NCBI GenBank assembly: GCA_020744425.1
Contig: JAGMUV010000002.1
Span: forward strand, 4,756,501 to 4,820,500
Source: Dactylonectria macrodidyma
Lineage: Eukaryota > Ascomycota > Sordariomycetes > Hypocreales > Nectriaceae
Direction of reading: 5' to 3'
Length of the DNA: 64,000 nt
The notes beneath the pieces are model-generated. The model made no database searches. It saw only the letters and a program-made list of their open reading frames with translations, and was not told where the DNA came from. Both the position numbers and the translations under genes were made by a program. Below, piece by piece: positions 1 to 9,739 of this stretch. Within the stretch, counting starts at the first letter, position 1, and the number at the start of each line of letters is the position of its first letter.

Positions 1-1015
1 TTTGTCCCTGGTTGGACTGGTTCTTAGCCTTGTATTGAGGGTAGTTGTAGTTCCCCTTCTTTTCCTGGCGTCTCGCGAAGTTTCGATTGTCGATCTTGAC
101 TGCCGTTTCCATGTAGTTATCCAATGTCATCATAGCCTTGTCAATCTTGCAGAGTTCGTCCTTGACATCTTCCTTGAGGCCTCGATAGAACCTATCCTTG
201 AAGTATGTCTCATCCCAAGGTATTCTGGAGGCTACCTGAAGGAAGTTGGCGACATATTCGGATGCAGCTTTTGTTTGCTTCAGTCTCATCAGTCGATCAG
301 TGGCCGCCTGTACTTCATCTACTTCCCCGAAGACCTTTTTCATCCTATCTTCGAATGTGTCGTAGTCTCGAAAGATTGTCATGGTCACATCGCTCGGGCT
401 TCCTCGTACGTAATCGCTGAGGAATGGCTCGAACCATCCTAGCGCGCTTCCGGTGAGGCAGCTTCCTGCGAACTTGACACGGTTTTCGTGCTTGAAGAAT
501 TGCGTGGGGTAGTAGTGAAAGTAGGTGCGTAGCTCCGTCAGGAATGTTTTGAGCTTCTTCTGGTCTCCGTCAAACTTGGTTGGTTTGTGAGGCTTGATGA
601 TTTCTCCGAGATCTTTCCCTCCATTGGCCTGGTTGGCAAGACTTTCGATGGTGTTGATTTGTTCGTTCCTGTGTCGGTTCCGTTCTTCATAGGTTCCGAC
701 GAGCTTGTCGACCTGTTCCTGCAGGGTCTTGTTATTGTTCCGGAGCCTCTCGGTTTCTTCCGCCTGCTGTGCCTTGCTAAGCTCGAATTGGGCGAGGTTT
801 CTTTCCTCGATCTGCTTCATTCTTTCAATGGCTCCGTGCTGACTTTCGACCACCGCCATGAGGCTCTTGACACGTTCATGTAAGACTCGGATTCTTTTGT
901 CATCGTCTTCATCCGAATCAGACATTCGGACAATGTCTTCTTCATGGTCCTTCGGTGGGGAGTCCTGAGGCTGCATTCCCTTGGAGGATTCTCCAGTAGT
1001 ACCTTTGGCAGGCAT
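1..1015 (-). CDS. Retrotransposon gag polyprotein, N-terminal part (partial)
   Basis: Translation from the ATG at 1015 is open to base 1 (about 338 codons, no stop). It starts MPAKGTTGESSKG, continues with an acidic linker, a coiled-coil-like stretch rich in E, K, Q and R (about residues 35-100), then the gag core typical of fungal gypsy elements, with KPTKFDGDQKKLKTFL near residue 142 and further on WFEPFL, FEDRMKKVFGEVDE and EYVANFLQVASRI. It ends in a basic segment before the edge. A CCHC knuckle, if present, would lie outside the window. Gag packages element RNA into virus-like particles. The assignment rests on these family-typical phrases and on the upstream LTR. Confidence 0.85.
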   Translation of the reverse strand, partial: MPAKGTTGESSKGMQPQDSPPKDHEEDIVRMSDSDEDDDKRIRVLHERVKSLMAVVESQHGAIERMKQIEERNLAQFELSKAQQAEETERLRNNNKTLQEQVDKLVGTYEERNRHRNEQINTIESLANQANGGKDLGEIIKPHKPTKFDGDQKKLKTFLTELRTYFHYYPTQFFKHENRVKFAGSCLTGSALGWFEPFLSDYVRGSPSDVTMTIFRDYDTFEDRMKKVFGEVDEVQAATDRLMRLKQTKAASEYVANFLQVASRIPWDETYFKDRFYRGLKEDVKDELCKIDKAMMTLDNYMETAVKIDNRNFARRQEKKGNYNYPQYKAKNQSNQGQ

Positions 1016-1127
1016 ATTGTCGAGACTTCGTTATTGCTCAGCGTGACGCGGCGTACAACTGAACAAGAGCTTTCAACGTGTGACGGTCAAGGTTCCCAAC
1101 GTAGTAAACCGTAACCCGACTGGTTTA

Positions 1128-1741
1128 TGTTGGCAGCTGAAACGGGGCGTAACGTACTGAGCGTAGGGTGGCGAATCACGTCTGATAATGTCAAGAAGTA
1201 TTCTTGAGTAATCAAATTGTATTGAAAGCTGGAGAGCTATCTGGACATAGGGAAGTGGGAATGAGTGAAGCTATATATACTATTCTGGTCTGCTTGGTCA
1301 ATCGTGGCCGAACGTGCTCTTGTTCGACCATTTAAGGTTAAGGTTTCAATGGGAGCGATGGAGCGCGAGGAGCGTTGCTCCCTCGTTCCCATCGCTCCTG
1401 TCGCTCCATCGCTCCTTCCCTGATTCGCCCGTGAGGCTGACTCATCAGCCTCGCCGCTTGGTTCTCAAGGTCCAAGGGTTTTGCCACCCTTCGCCACTTG
1501 GTCCCTTGGACGCCTTAGCTTGGGTCGTGACATAAACGCATCAACGCTCAGGTAGAAAGTCAGGTAAAAAATAATCCTAAGGAAGCCACCCGGCATAGTA
1601 TAATAGAGGTTTAGCAATAAGCTGAAGAGGATACACGAGCTCAAGCAAGGCAATATATATGATAGTCTTTCTAATTTCAATGCTTTACTGAATATTATGA
1701 CTTATATCTATTGTTTAATCCTGATGCTGAACGCATTAACA
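1128..1741 (-). repeat. Probable 5' LTR of the gypsy element
   Basis: Read on the minus strand the segment begins TGTTAATGCG (at 1741) and ends GCCAACA (at 1128), the TG...CA termini expected for an LTR. It contains a TATA-like run (1272-1279) placed to drive transcription toward gag. The gag ATG follows about 110 bases further on. The partner 3' LTR is outside the window, so the borders are inferred, and I could not match the bases next to it to a known tRNA primer site. Confidence 0.4.
1352..1415. repeat. Perfect 14-bp inverted repeat inside the LTR
   Basis: GGAGCGATGGAGCG at 1352-1365 is the exact reverse complement of CGCTCCATCGCTCC at 1402-1415, with a 36-base loop that itself holds GAGCG and GCTCC words. 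A strong RNA hairpin is possible in the element transcript. Confidence 0.7.
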
Positions 1742-1787
1742 GCTCTGACCAATGAATGATGTTTTGACCCACAAAAACGCTATCGCA

Positions 1788-1826
1788 GCGCCCGGGCGCC
1801 GATTCTATTGCGGCGCCTGGGCGCCG
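1788..1826. repeat. Two near-identical GC palindromes just outside the LTR
   Basis: GCGCCCGGGCGCC (1788-1800) and GGCGCCTGGGCGCCG (1812-1826) are near copies of one another and each is self-complementary. They sit about 50 bases from the inferred LTR border in otherwise AT-richer DNA. Confidence 0.5.
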
Positions 1827-2056
1827 TTCCAGTGGGAGCCCACGAGCACGCTGCTGTTCTTCTTGGGAACGAACCTATTTGCTGGAGCTGTCTGGAGGAT
1901 CTTTACTCGGAGCCTGAACCTTGCCTACCTTCTTTTATTATTCACTGAGGTGTATTTTCTCAGAAGGAGCAGAGCTGATGGGGACTGACGAGGCTTGACT
2001 GGCAGAGCTGAAACTAAGAAGAAAAAGAGGGTCATAAAAGCCGCCACCTCTGCTAT

Positions 2057-2068
2057 GTCACGTGTGAC
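2057..2068. promoter_or_regulatory. E-box palindrome upstream of the D-serine dehydratase gene
   Basis: GTCACGTGTGAC contains the bHLH core CACGTG with arms GTCAC and GTGAC, about 260 bases before the ATG. A bHLH site is possible, but the motif is short and could be chance. Confidence 0.3.
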
Positions 2069-2159
2069 TTGTTCGTCTCAGGATAAGATACAAATTGATT
2101 CGGGCTCGACATTTGAGCTCCGGGGCAATAAAAAATGGGACTCGTCAACGCCTGTATTT

Positions 2160-2175
2160 CCCGCGGTTCCGCGGG
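2160..2175. promoter_or_regulatory. CCCGCGG-TT-CCGCGGG palindrome, possible Zn2Cys6 regulator site
   Basis: A perfect 7-bp inverted repeat with a 2-base spacer lies about 150 bases before the ATG of the next gene. Inverted CGG/CCG half sites are the usual targets of fungal Zn2Cys6 activators, so this is a candidate operator. No regulator gene lies beside it. Confidence 0.4.
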
Positions 2176-2325
2176 GTATTAAGTGACGCACGAAATAGTG
2201 ACTCTCAGATCCATTCACCTGCTTCCGCCCCCTCATGAACTTCCATCCACCCTTTTTGGCGCAACAGCAAACGAAGTTCCATCCTCCTCTGCAAACAATC
2301 GACTCAACCATAATTTCTTGGCACA

Positions 2326-3649
2326 ATGGACTACTCACTAGAAAATTATAGCTCCTTCATTGGGAAGCCAATATCCGATCTGCCCACGCCAGCTTTCGTC
2401 ATCAACCTACCTGTCCTCAAGCAAAACATTGAGAACCTCCATCGCGATGTGGAGAAGCTGGGAATTTTGTTTCGGCCTCACGTAAAGACGCTCAAGGTCC
2501 GTCATTGCTCTTTCTGGCGCGGCGAGACAACATGCTGACTATGCTGTTAGACCATTGAGGTGACCAGATTAATGCTCGCAGGAGGCAAATACAGGTCAAT
2601 CATTGCATCAACTCTGGCTGAAATCCGGGGTGCCCTTCCTCTAGTCAAAGAAGGCATTTTGGATGAGGTAAATACAGCACACTAGTTTTTCCCACAGCCG
2701 GTTCAGCTAAATGTCGCTCGCAGTGCGTCTACGGCCTGCCCATCTACCCGGGTATCCTTCCTAGGCTCGCCGAGTTGCGCAAATCTCTGCGCATCCTGTT
2801 GATGGTCGACAATGAGCAGCAAATAACTCATCTCGAAAAGGCAGGTGGACAGGCGCCCTGGGATATCTTCATCAAGTTGGACGTGGGCTCGCATCGCGCT
2901 GGCGTCGAGACCAAAAGCCCCGCACTGCAGCGTCTGGTAGAACGCGCTGAGGCCTCATCGGCAGTGCGAATCTATGGGTTCTATTGTCACGCTGGCCATT
3001 CGTACGCAGGCCGATCTCGAAATGAGGCAGAAGACGTTCTCGGTATAGAAATTGCCAGCGTCGTCGACGCTGCCAAGCTTCTTCCCGCTGATCGCGAGCT
3101 TGTCGTGTCCATTGGCTCGACGCCGACGGCACATGTGGCAGCGAACCTTAAGACGGCTGTGCCGGCGAATATCAAGATAGAGCTGCACGCAGGTGAGTTG
3201 GAACAGACAGCATGGATACAACACACAGCCTAACCATTTTGTCAGGAAACTTTCCTTGCAACGACCTCCAGCAAGTATCGACCGGCCTGGTCAGTGAAGC
3301 CGCGCAGGCCACATATGTCGCAAGCGAGGTCTGCAGCGTCTACCCAGAGCGAAATGAGGCCCTCGTCAACGCGGGAGTCATTTCGCTGTCTCGAGAATCC
3401 AGCGCGTTTGCGGGCTTTGGCCAAGTTGTGGGACATGGGTCGTGGAGAGTTGTGCGAATGTCGCAGGAACACGGCATCTTGGGGACCGAGGCCAAGGATC
3501 AGGCTGTCGATGATGCCTTCAAGGTCGGCCAGCGGGTGGACTTATACTGCAACCACGCATGCATTACAGCCGCGGCGTTTTTTGTATATTTTGTTGCGGA
3601 TGAGAGCAATATTGTGCGCGAAGCTTGGATTCCCTGGAAGGGTTGGTAG
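2326..3649 (+). CDS. DSD1: D-serine dehydratase, PLP- and zinc-dependent (D-threonine aldolase-like fold)
   Basis: Predicted join 2326-2496, 2551-2667, 2724-3192, 3246-3649 (three short introns) gives 386 aa. The enzyme converts D-serine to pyruvate and ammonia. Visible signs: an N-terminal alanine-racemase-type barrel with the PLP lysine segment FRPHVKTLKT (about residues 49-58); substrate barrel motifs IFIKLDVGSHRAGV and YGFYCHAGHSYAG; VVSIGSTPT, a likely phosphate-binding turn; and a C-terminal beta domain with LYCNHAC, the His-x-Cys zinc ligand pair of eukaryotic D-serine dehydratases. Length is normal for the family. Upstream are an E-box and a Zn2Cys6-like palindrome. D-threonine aldolase is the main alternative, but the zinc ligand arrangement favours D-serine dehydratase. 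Confidence 0.85.
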
Positions 3650-4092
3650 TATTAGTTGACTCATTGTTTCAATAGAGTGTTTTCAAAGAAAAGAAAGAAA
3701 GCCTTCTTCTGATTGTTGATCAAATTAATTTAGCTAGAGTGAAGAAAACATGCCTCTCATCTCACACCATATCAAGGAGTTATGCAACCCAAGTGACGTA
3801 AACGTTTTGTCTACGATTCACACAAAAATGCGCCTCGTCGCGAATCTGTCACATGTATTGACAAGTGCAGTACTAAATAGGGCTTCTATTGGCCTACACC
3901 CTTGATCGACAAATTTCCAGGGCCTCTCCTCACTCAGCTGGAGTTGCTGTCCAATCATCTCACACAACGCAGCTGCGCCTCAGATCAGGCGGAGCATTTC
4001 AGGCTGTGCTTATATGAGGCACATCCCTCTTCCTGCGAGGCCGCCACAGCTGCGATTTTCTGCACATGGAATAGACTTCATCGTCGTGAGAC
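3650..4092. other. Intergenic region
   Basis: About 440 bases with no gene or repeat that I can recognise. It must hold the 3' end of the dehydratase transcript and the promoter of the NACHT gene. Confidence 0.5.
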
Positions 4093-7000
4093 ATGGCCGC
4101 TCAGCAGCCGTCAAGTTGCGAGGTTGTCACGGTATCGCGGCCGCCAGTCGTGGCTATCGGCCATACGGACTCTGTGAAGGAGCTTGAGGCCACCCTTGCG
4201 AGATTTCAGCAGCTTCTCACGGATAACGATCGAAAAACCCTGGACGGACTGGACGGCTCTTCATACGATACGCAATCGATCATCACTTTTACTGCAAGCC
4301 TAGATGGCCTGGACCCAAATCGCAGAGGCAAGAGCATAGCGACAAGGCTTTCGTCATTCCTCCAGACCATTCAGCAATTCTCGCCAATAGTCGACACAAT
4401 GGTCTCATCCAACCCCCACCTTGCGGCTCTAATATGGGGTTCCATCAAGTTTACCTTTCATGTATGTATGGAGAATATCCGATTTTTCCCATCCTAATGT
4501 CACAGTAGGTGCTGGCCAACATTACATCTTATTTCGAGTCATTTGTGAAGCTCCTCCACGGCTTTGGTTCTCTTTGCTCACGATTCGCCGAATATCAACT
4601 CTTGTATACGAACTCGCCCAGGCTGAAAGATTCCATTTGCAGTTTTCATTCTGCCGTCATCGCCTGTTGCGAACAGATTGTCATTGTCGTCCGTCGCCCA
4701 CGTGAGTGTTGCAGGGGAGAGGACTGGTCCATATGGAGATTGGATTGACACAGCCGTACACTAACGTGGTCTAAGTAAAATCCCAAGCTTGGAAGGTGTT
4801 GACTCAATCCTTCCAGGCAGAGCTCAGTTCTTTTGTCGATGACATCAGAGCTGCAGCCGAAAATGTCCAACAGGACATCCAGCTCGTCAAGGCTCAAACC
4901 GACTACGAAGAACAGCAATCGCAGACCAAGGAGCGCGAAGAAGCAGCGGAGAATCGTAGTCAGCTAATGACTTGGCTTTCCAGCGCCAACACGGAACTGC
5001 GAATGTTTGGCGAGGAGATGAAAAGACGGAAAACCGGTACGCATTCGATGCTCCCCAATCCCATGAATGCGACCACTAATATAGGGGGACAGCCGAGAAG
5101 CGTCGCCGTCTTCTTCAGAATCTATCGTCTTTTAATTTTGTCACACCTTTTGTTAATGCTCGCAACAAACGCCACAAAGGGACCACCGAGTGGGTGGTGG
5201 AAACACCAGAATTTAAATCGTGGTATGGATACCATACATCGCACATTCTTCACATCACTGGGAAGAGTAAGTCGACAGTCCAACCATCTACTCAATAGCC
5301 ATACAGACACGAGACTAATCTCTTCGTCAAGTCGGATCTGGAAAGTCCATTCTAGCGTGCGTGTTCGAATCCTAGTATTTTCCGTAGGGTTCAACACCAC
5401 TCATATTAACCACCCGATCTAGATCAAAACTTGTCGATCACCTTTGTCAGTCCAGACGCCCTCGACAATTCAACTCGTTCTTCTTCTGCCGATTCGACCA
5501 GCACGACAGCCTGCAATCCGACACCATCATTCGATCTTTACTTCAGCAACTGCTGTCTGCTTTTCCATTTGAGGAGCTCGATCATCGAGCCGACAGTGGT
5601 TTGGTACATCTCCTCGAGGAAGCTAAGTCTAAATACTTCTCACTACCTACCTTGATGGAGCTATACTATAATGCCTCACTTCTTTACGATGAGGTCTTCG
5701 TCGTCTTGGACGGGATTGACGAATGCAACGTCAATGAACAACGAGCAGTGTTCGGTTTCTTCGCCGGCATGATGGCCAAGGGAAAGAAGCCCCCAAAGAT
5801 AAAGCTCTTACTGTCAAGTAGGGAAACAACCCAATCGGACGTCAATCGTTTTTTTCCTTCTGCATCACGTTTGACCACGGGTTATAATCACACCAGTGAA
5901 GATATCATGACATATGCCGAAGACGTCCTTCGCGCCAAGCAGGCCACAAATGAGTTAGGCTTTGACGACGAAAGCTTGATCGAGAGAATCCTTGATGCCA
6001 TTGCGTCAAAGGAAGAAGGGATGTAAGTGATTTGCTCCACCCAATAACATCGCCTCATTAATTAATTCCGGTTTGATAGGTTCATCTGGGTCGCCCTTAC
6101 GATCGATGATATCTGTTCCCGCCAGGACTATGACAGCATCAAAAAAGCTCTCTTGAACATTCCTACAGATCTTGCCCAGACATTTGATCGAGCTTTGCAG
6201 CGCATAGTTCAAAGCCACCATCAGGACCTTGCCCGAGATATCTTCCAATGGACTGCCGCCGTGCATCAGCCGCTAACTCAAGCTCAACTTGAAGAGGCAT
6301 TGGCAGTGGAGATAGGCCAGAGGAGTAGAGAAGAGGGGCGATCGATCAACAGCATCAAGCATATTGGCAGTGCGTGCCAAAACCTAGTCTACGTTGACGA
6401 TGTGAACGACACTGTTCACTTCAGTCACCACTCGATTCGGCAGTTCCTCCTGCGACCAAACGCGGGCGAGTTTGCCAACTTCCATTTCAAGTACAGGGAT
6501 TCCGACCTCAAAGTTGGCGAAGTCTGCGCCACGTACCTCAACTTTGGCAACTTCAAAACGACACTGACAAGGAAAACAAACGGTGCTTTCCTCGAGATCC
6601 CGCTGGCACCATTGGCCGGAAATATCGTGCAAATGGCTCTTCCAGGTAGAATCGGGGCTAGGATAGGCCGCCTGGCTGAGTTTGCGGTGAGATCACCGTC
6701 ACGCTCCACAGGTTCCGCGTCGAAGCCAGAGCCGTTTCAAGTCAAACCTCCAAAAGCAGCGTCGTCAGTTTCGGTGACATATCCGTTCCTAGAATATGCC
6801 GCAGAAAATTTCTTTCATCATATCAAATCCTTCCGGCAGTCTGAGACGGCATCTTGGAATATCCTGGGTCGCATTCTCGCCGAGCCTCCCACGATGGCAA
6901 AAATCCCTTGGATGGACCCTACATGGCGGTCTGGAATCTTGAAACTGATGCCCTTTGATGGGTATTTCGAAACTAGCCTCAAGAGTGTTCTAGAGGGCCA

Positions 7001-8164
7001 TCAAAACGGGACCTCCTCAACAGCTGCTTTGACCTTTGCTGCAGTCTATGCTGGTGGTTACGGAAATCTAGCTCTCGGCTGTCGGGCACTCATTGCCTTG
7101 TCTGAGGACGCGCCAGATTCCGAAACACTCTCTGCCATGCTCGTATTTTTGCAACTTCTGAGAATCACAAGAATTGCCCAAATCAATGCATTCAAGTGGC
7201 AGCGAAAAGACTAGGCCACGAGAAGCTGATCACGGCTGTGACAGAATGCATCGCGGGCGGTATTGAGAGCTGGCCTCCATCAACCGTCATCGCCAGGGCT
7301 TGCTACTGTAGGGAGCTTTACCCTAAGGCTGGACTCCGTTCAGAAATCTGTCGCATTCTTGAGAATGGCTACACAAGTTCCAATCAGCCATACTTGCAAG
7401 TGCAAGCCAAGGTGGCGACTGGTCGACAAAGACATCTGACTTTTGAGAGCATATGCAACACTTCCGGTGTAGCACCAGAATATATGTGCCAACCAGGCAC
7501 GGGACAGCGGGTTATCGAGCTCGCTGCCGAACACGGATCAGCCCGATACTCGGGCTGTCTCTTCATACAGAGCTTTCTCGACTTCTCAAGATCAAGGCCC
7601 GACAAGATATTATTCTCGGAGACATTAGAAATCGCCCGACACGGTTTTCGCTCCGCACTTCGACACGGGGTAGTAGAAACGACGGAATTATTCATAAAGA
7701 TCTTGCCTAGCCTAGGTCCGTTCGGCATGACTGAAGACGACAAAACACTGGACGCCATAACCTGCGCAATGCGGTTTCCCTGGCCTGCAAAGACTACTGC
7801 GAGAATTATCGCCTTTTTCGGTCCATTATACAGCCATCCTACTGATACTTTTCTCTTCACACTCTTTGAAATAGCCATCGGCGAGACGAACTGGGCTTTT
7901 GCAAAGGCAGTAGTGGCGCACATGTCATACTGTGGGCACTCAGGCGCAATTGGGCTCCTCTACAACGCCCTGCAGTGTAACAATTGCAAAATTGTACCTA
8001 TGGTTAAAACGTACCAACCGATAGAGCAACTTCCGGTTGACAAGCAAGCTTTGAAGCTTTGTGAGAAGCACAAGACGGAGGCCCGATCAAATTTAGTTCT
8101 GCAGTCCCCTAGCTTGAATCGGAAATACGACCCATCTCAAGTCGCGTTACGAACGCTATTATGA
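4093..8164 (+). CDS. NACHT-domain STAND (NLR-like) protein, apparently frameshifted near 7150
   Basis: Predicted join: 4093-4461, 4509-4701, 4776-5036, 5093-5266, 5332-5356, 5423-6022, 6080 onward. The N-terminal 300 residues are a helical domain of the kind that opens many fungal STAND proteins (ALIWGSIKFTFH, then a coiled coil around AENVQQDIQLVKAQ). A NACHT NTPase follows: Walker A ITGKIGSGKS (about residues 329-338), Walker B VFVVLDGIDEC (about 431-441) and the sensor-like LLLSSRE. After it come the usual FIWVALTIDDI and HFSHHSIRQFLL segments. The C-terminal half is helical; I see no clear WD40, ankyrin or TPR repeats. Near 7143-7214 the frame must slip by one base to continue to the stop at 8164; otherwise the protein ends at 7214. 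Such proteins act in heterokaryon incompatibility and innate recognition in fungi. An inactive allele or a base-calling error are both possible. Confidence 0.75.
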
Positions 8165-8687
8165 CGGCTCGGATTGAACAGAGATAATAAGACGCCTTCG
8201 GTAGATAGATGGGTGAACACATTGCAGGACATGATACTAACTCGCAACATATGAATACACATGCGGATCACTACTCGCTCTGCACGATGACACAAAGAGC
8301 CAGAATGAATTCGCCAATTTGGCAGTAAACAGTGGTAGCATGGGGCTCCGGTCCACTGCAAAGATTCTCAGTTCATGGCCATAACAGGAAATCCATGATC
8401 AAGTAATGTAGAGGCATCCCATCTTTTGTATTTGACGAAAGACCTCTATGGCTTCATGGCATGCGTAAGAGTCGAGACCAGGTCTCGGAAGACCGTCCTG
8501 CGCCAATCATCCAATACGTTTAAATCTGATTCCAGGACTAGGTGGCTGGCTGACCAGCGTAATACGCTATCCTTTGTATTCCAGCTGCACTATGGAGGAC
8601 CATTTCAAAAGACATTACTAACGCACAAGCCACACTTTACTTTATCTTATTAAAAAATATTAAATATATCTTATAAATATTAATACC
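8165..8687. other. Intergenic region, AT-rich toward its right end
   Basis: No convincing gene. The last 50 bases (8640-8687) are almost pure A/T and lead into the direct repeat of the element at 8688. Confidence 0.5.
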
Positions 8688-8701
8688 AAAAGAGGCTTTA
8701 T

Positions 8702-8804
8702 TAAGGTTATGGTCCTTGGCAGCGCACACTCAGAGAGGGGCCAGAGGTTAAACAGTCAAAAAAAAAATACAACCAATAGTGAATAACAGTGTGAGGGCCC
8801 AAAA
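8702..8804 (+). repeat. Dispersed 100-bp repeat, copy 1
   Basis: Starting AAGGTTATGGTCCTTGGCAG and ending GTGTGAGGGCCCAAAA, it matches the reverse complement of 28226-28325 nearly base for base. Differences are confined to a GA/GG change near 8735 and to the A-rich middle (8758-8775), where copy 1 has A or T in place of C. Confidence 0.8.
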
Positions 8805-9101
8805 CCCAAGCCCAAGGCAACAGCAACTCAGAATGACTAGAGTTTCTACTGCATCAGGGTGCAAGCCTTGCTGTCCTATTCAACCCTTTGAGATGCTTCA
8901 CTGGAAAAGCTAGACAGAAAAGCTAGATGTCGGAAGGCAAAATCGTCATGCGATAAAAGCCCCGTGAGGGCTCTGCATTCGTCGCATTCCAAGTTACCTC
9001 GTCGCAATTCCAAGTCGCAATTCAATTACCTCTTTACAATTCCAGATCGCAATTCAACTCATCAGAGACTAACCATAACGAACACTATAATGAACGTCTA
9101 G

Positions 9102-9527
9102 CGCAACACACTCCATGCTCCTAGCAACTCGGGTTTCGGCAGCCGCTATGCTCTTTCTATATATGACCTAGATACTGAGCTTAGCAGGGATATAGAAACC
9201 CTCAATAAGCTGAAGGCTGCAGTAGCAGATTGTGGTCTTAAGGAAACCAGAACTATCAAGACCTGGCGACTCTCTAATAGTGAGCGAGTCGCCTTGGCGA
9301 TCTTCGAGACCGAGGTATTCTTAAGACTGCGCCTCTTTAGAGGTAACCGACGATTCAAGAACTGGATCAAAAATGAACGACACTTCTTGAGACGACTAGC
9401 AGCAAAGCCGGCAACTGAAATATCTTTAGAAGAAATAGCGTTCTTCGAGTCGCTAGCTAATATTAACGAGGGGTGGATGATGCAAGTTATGGGCAACGTG
9501 GCCATTATCAACACGCAAAAGGACTGA
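9102..9527 (+). CDS. Hypothetical protein in repeat element, no in-frame start near its open end
   Basis: The frame is open from after a TAG at 9099-9101 to the stop at 9525-9527 (about 141 codons) but has no ATG near its left end, so either an upstream exon is missing or the gene is a fragment. The product is highly charged and helical, with phrases such as SRYALSIYDLDTELSRDI, TWRLSNSERVALAIFE and ISLEEIAFFESLANINEGW. I do not recognise the family. It lies inside the direct-repeat-bracketed unit 8688-9739 and may be element-encoded. Amino-acid composition looks like real coding sequence, while the opposite-strand frame looks like its shadow. Confidence 0.35.
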   Translation, partial: RNTLHAPSNSGFGSRYALSIYDLDTELSRDIETLNKLKAAVADCGLKETRTIKTWRLSNSERVALAIFETEVFLRLRLFRGNRRFKNWIKNERHFLRRLAAKPATEISLEEIAFFESLANINEGWMMQVMGNVAIINTQKD

Positions 9528-9739
9528 GATGGAAGGATGTGGCGGAGGGAGGTTCTACTGATGTAAGGGAGGAGGGATAAGAGTCTATCTGTAACTAGGT
9601 CGACCAATCAATCGAGTCCTTCGTTTCATGACAACTCAAGCAATGCAAACACGTGATACAGAAACGCGGCAACGAGGAACGCGGCAGCGCAGAAACAAAA
9701 GTCCGAACAGCGGTTTCAATAACGAAAAAGAGGCTTTAT

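Larger units (their letters stand above)
1..1741 (-). mobile_element. Gypsy-type LTR retrotransposon, 5' part, cut by the window edge
   Basis: The minus strand carries, in order, a probable 5' LTR (1741 to 1128), a leader of about 110 bases and a gag reading frame that runs off the left edge at base 1. Order and orientation match a Ty3/gypsy element read right to left. Protease, reverse transcriptase and integrase would lie left of the window and cannot be seen. The gag frame is open over its whole visible length, so this copy is not obviously damaged by RIP, unlike the transposase relic near 60-62 kb. Confidence 0.75.
1742..2325. other. Intergenic region between retrotransposon and D-serine dehydratase gene
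   Basis: No gene is recognised. It starts at the inferred LTR border, holds two GC-rich palindromic blocks (1788-1826) and, nearer the downstream gene, an E-box and a CCGCGG palindrome listed separately. Confidence 0.5.
8688..9739. mobile_element. Putative small repeat element bracketed by 14-bp direct repeats
   Basis: AAAAGAGGCTTTAT occurs at 8688-8701 and again at 9726-9739, enclosing 1,024 bases. The left 100 bases recur in inverted orientation at 28226-28325, where they are bracketed by a different 12-bp direct repeat. Two related insertions each flanked by their own direct repeat suggest target-site duplications of a mobile sequence. Duplications of 12-14 bp are longer than most DNA transposons make and fit target-primed reverse transcription. 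An open frame at 9102-9527 may belong to the element. Element class is unknown. Confidence 0.45.

Noticed and set aside
5358..5375. TTCGAATC word resembling a tRNA T loop
   Set aside because: It lies in a well-supported intron of the NACHT gene and lacks pairing flanks.
7143..7171. 29-base GT-AG segment that would restore the NACHT reading frame as an intron
   Set aside because: Shorter than functional fungal introns, which rarely fall below about 40 bases, and it has no branch point.
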